Assembly (NCBI GenBank): GCA_039208045.1 | Contig: JBCCRH010000075.1 | Location: 1-16,910, forward strand | Reading direction: 5' to 3' | DNA length: 16,910 nucleotides | Source of the DNA: JBCCRH01 sp039208045 | GTDB lineage: Bacteria > Bacteroidota > Bacteroidia > Chitinophagales > Saprospiraceae | Shown here: in pieces, positions 15,691-16,910 of the stretch | Numbering within the stretch: position 1 is the stretch's first letter | Layout: every line of letters starts with the position of its first letter | The notes under the pieces: generated by a model | The model's database searches: none | Told to the model about the DNA's origin: nothing | Seen by the model: only the letters and a program-made list of their open reading frames with translations | Position numbers and translations under genes: made by a program

Positions 15691-15698
15691 TACCTTTG
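15691..15698 (+). promoter_or_regulatory. -7 element for the small secreted protein gene
   Basis: TACCTTTG is an exact TAnnTTTG match. Only a weak TTTT (15667-15670) sits at the expected -33 distance. Predicted transcription starts near 15705, about 30 nt before the ATG at 15737. The rest of the 192-bp spacer after copA holds a 10-bp direct repeat CGCTTCATTT (15549-15558 and 15582-15591) and nothing else clear. Confidence 0.45.
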
Positions 15699-15736
15699 AG
15701 GTATCCCATGAAAAAAATTCAAAACTTCTTAGAATC

Positions 15737-16108
15737 ATGCATTTTAGACGTCTAGTCATTGCTTCACTGCTCGTAGCTAGCTACGCAGTGGCCCAAGCTC
15801 AGTCCGCAAGTACAACAACTTCCCTCGACAGCGACTTACAGCTCAAAGAATTAACAAATCAAAACTGGTCCGTTTACGCCGATGAAGACAATCAATTGTT
15901 TTACATCGACTTCCAAAACCTCACTATCAATATTAGTGATGTCGTGGTAAAGGACGATGCAGGTAAAGTGATACTCAAAGACGATGTATTCGACTTACCT
16001 GTAGATACCATTTATGAAATTGATTTGAGCGATCAGCATTCCGGGAAGTATCAAATCGAATTGCGTTCCTTTACGGGGATTATTCGTAAGACCGTTAGTG
16101 TGAAGTAA
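15737..16108 (+). CDS. Small secreted beta-sandwich-like protein
   Basis: This 123-residue protein has a clear signal peptide (basic MHFRR, hydrophobic 6-18, cleavage around AQAQS). The mature part has a single predicted beta-sandwich layout: IDFQNLTINISDVVVKDDAGKVI, a short acidic loop, then GKYQIELRSFTGIIRKTVSVK. That last part resembles the C-terminal sorting domains (type IX secretion) or the DUF3244-like secreted proteins of Bacteroidota, but here it makes up almost the whole protein. It contains no cysteine and no catalytic motif. It has its own promoter-like element and is not obviously linked to copA. Function unknown. Confidence 0.8.
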   Translation: MHFRRLVIASLLVASYAVAQAQSASTTTSLDSDLQLKELTNQNWSVYADEDNQLFYIDFQNLTINISDVVVKDDAGKVILKDDVFDLPVDTIYEIDLSDQHSGKYQIELRSFTGIIRKTVSVK

Positions 16109-16127
16109 GCATCTGCTCTTTCTGCAT

Positions 16128-16601
16128 CTAATTATTCTCAGCTTTTTCCTGCGCGTTTCTAAGCGCTCCTAGTAGCTGTTCAATGGGATAATTAGCCTCC
16201 GAAAGTACATGTGCTTTTCCACTGCGTTCCTCGATAATCAGTAACTTTTTATCTGCGGCTTGAAATAGTGTATTTTGCTTGTTAAGTGAAATACCCGTCC
16301 TTATTATAGATTCGTAGCGCACGCTACCATAGGGTGTGCTTACGCCTTGCTTGTAAAGGGTTACAGTGCCAACCTTATCGCTAGTCAGCCAGCTCAGAAA
16401 GGCTGATCCACCGGCTAGCATGGCGCCAAAGAATAGTAGCATGGCAATCAAGAGCTGCCGATTGCGACCGATGCGTTCCATCGTTGCGCGTAGCATATAA
16501 ACGAGTCCTGCTATGCAAGCTCCTGCTACCACAAGTGCCGTCCAAAAGGCATAAAGTGGCTCTTGGTTGGTGGGTTCAAAAATTTCTATGACCGTTCCCA
16601 T
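16128..16601 (-). CDS. Two-TM membrane protein of unknown function
   Basis: This 157-residue protein has two hydrophobic helices (about 17-37 and 49-71) joined by a short basic loop (RATMERIGRNRQ). A soluble C-terminal domain of about 85 residues follows, with beta-strand-like segments (VGTVTLYKQGVSTPYGSVRYESI, KKLLIIEERSGKAHVLSEANYPI). The layout recalls small membrane proteins with a PH-like C-terminal domain, but this is not certain. I chose the ATG at 16601; the longer frame starts with TTG at 16610 and adds only three residues. It is convergent with the small secreted protein gene (19 bp apart) and divergent from the EVE-domain gene. Confidence 0.75.
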   Translation of the reverse strand: MGTVIEIFEPTNQEPLYAFWTALVVAGACIAGLVYMLRATMERIGRNRQLLIAMLLFFGAMLAGGSAFLSWLTSDKVGTVTLYKQGVSTPYGSVRYESIIRTGISLNKQNTLFQAADKKLLIIEERSGKAHVLSEANYPIEQLLGALRNAQEKAENN

Positions 16602-16662
16602 TCGTTTCAATTTTTAGCTTCAATTAATCGTGAGTATATTACCTCTCTTTTAGTACCTATCA

Positions 16663-16910
16663 ATGTCTATGGATAAAAAAGGGATCAATTACTGGATTGT
16701 TCAAGTGAAACCTAAACAGTTTCGACTGCGTGATGCGCTGCGAGCAGATGCCTTTAAAAGTTTCGAAGTACACTCGCACAAAGAGCGTATCAAGATGGGG
16801 GATCGAGTGATTGTATGGCAAACTGGCTTCGAGAGCGGATGCTACGCCCTTGGAGAGGTAGCCAGCGAAGTGGAGGAAGCTCCCATTCCTGAGATACAAA
16901 AAGCCTTCTA
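16663..16910 (+). CDS. EVE-domain protein, 5' part only (runs off the window)
   Basis: The frame opens at ATG 16663 (a second ATG at 16669) and continues for 82 codons to the window end without a stop. It encodes the start of an EVE domain: NYWIVQVKPKQF (9-20), VHSHKERIKMGDRVIVWQTG (36-55) and GCYALGEV (59-66). These are the Trp, GD and Trp landmarks of this modified-base-binding fold. EVE domains of this variant, with a PKxF opening and HKxxIxxGDxVxIW, are often the N-terminal part of McrB-like AAA+ restriction proteins. A stand-alone EVE protein would be about 140-150 residues. Which of the two this is cannot be decided here. The apparent frame on the opposite strand is a shadow. Confidence 0.8.
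   Translation, partial: MSMDKKGINYWIVQVKPKQFRLRDALRADAFKSFEVHSHKERIKMGDRVIVWQTGFESGCYALGEVASEVEEAPIPEIQKAF

Noticed and set aside
16660..16899. Open frame on the - strand at the right edge
   Set aside because: The + strand encodes a recognisable EVE domain in the same place; the - strand frame is its shadow.
1..16910. CRISPR array, transposase, integrase or phage genes
   Set aside because: No repeat-spacer array and no mobile-element protein is seen; repeats present are short and isolated.

Overview
The window looks like a chromosomal segment of a Bacteroidota bacterium, possibly a Saprospiria-like marine or sludge lineage (the phylum is well supported, the class is a guess). The reasons are recurring TAnnTTTG-type -7 promoter elements, AT-rich start contexts without clear Shine-Dalgarno sites, a nitrite/sulfite reductase with the C-terminal HEPN-like extension seen in this phylum, and typical Bacteroidota small secreted and lipoprotein genes. 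No mobile element, CRISPR array or rRNA is visible.

Left part (1-3230, + strand): the 3' end of a coiled-coil protein gene, a two-helix membrane protein with a long cytoplasmic-type coiled coil, and a membrane-anchored fusion of a periplasmic solute-binding domain to an OmpA peptidoglycan-binding domain. The three look like one operon ending at a hairpin terminator. Next (3230-7659, - strand): a Uma2-family nuclease-fold protein downstream of a large SNF2-family DNA translocase with two SWIM-type zinc motifs. At 7740-8288 there is a small exported beta-rich protein, followed by tRNA-His(GTG) with its own terminator.

Centre (8488-12360, - strand): an assimilatory sulfate reduction operon, transcribed as leader peptide, siroheme sulfite/nitrite reductase, cobA (siroheme precursor synthesis) and cysH (APS-reductase type). 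The products fit one task: CysH reduces activated sulfate to sulfite, the reductase converts sulfite to sulfide, and CobA supplies the siroheme cofactor. The most striking feature of the window lies in front of this operon. It is an unannotated 27-codon ORF with seven consecutive cysteine codons, followed by a 15-bp rho-independent terminator and then the reductase gene. Leader segments can form mutually exclusive hairpins, exactly the layout of a trp/his-style ribosome-stalling attenuator, here apparently sensing cysteine (charged tRNA-Cys).

Right part (12519-16910): an exported lipoprotein gene divergent from a copper P1B-type ATPase, a small secreted protein with its own promoter, a two-helix membrane protein on the - strand, and at the right edge the start of an EVE-domain protein, possibly the N-terminus of a McrB-like modification-dependent restriction protein.
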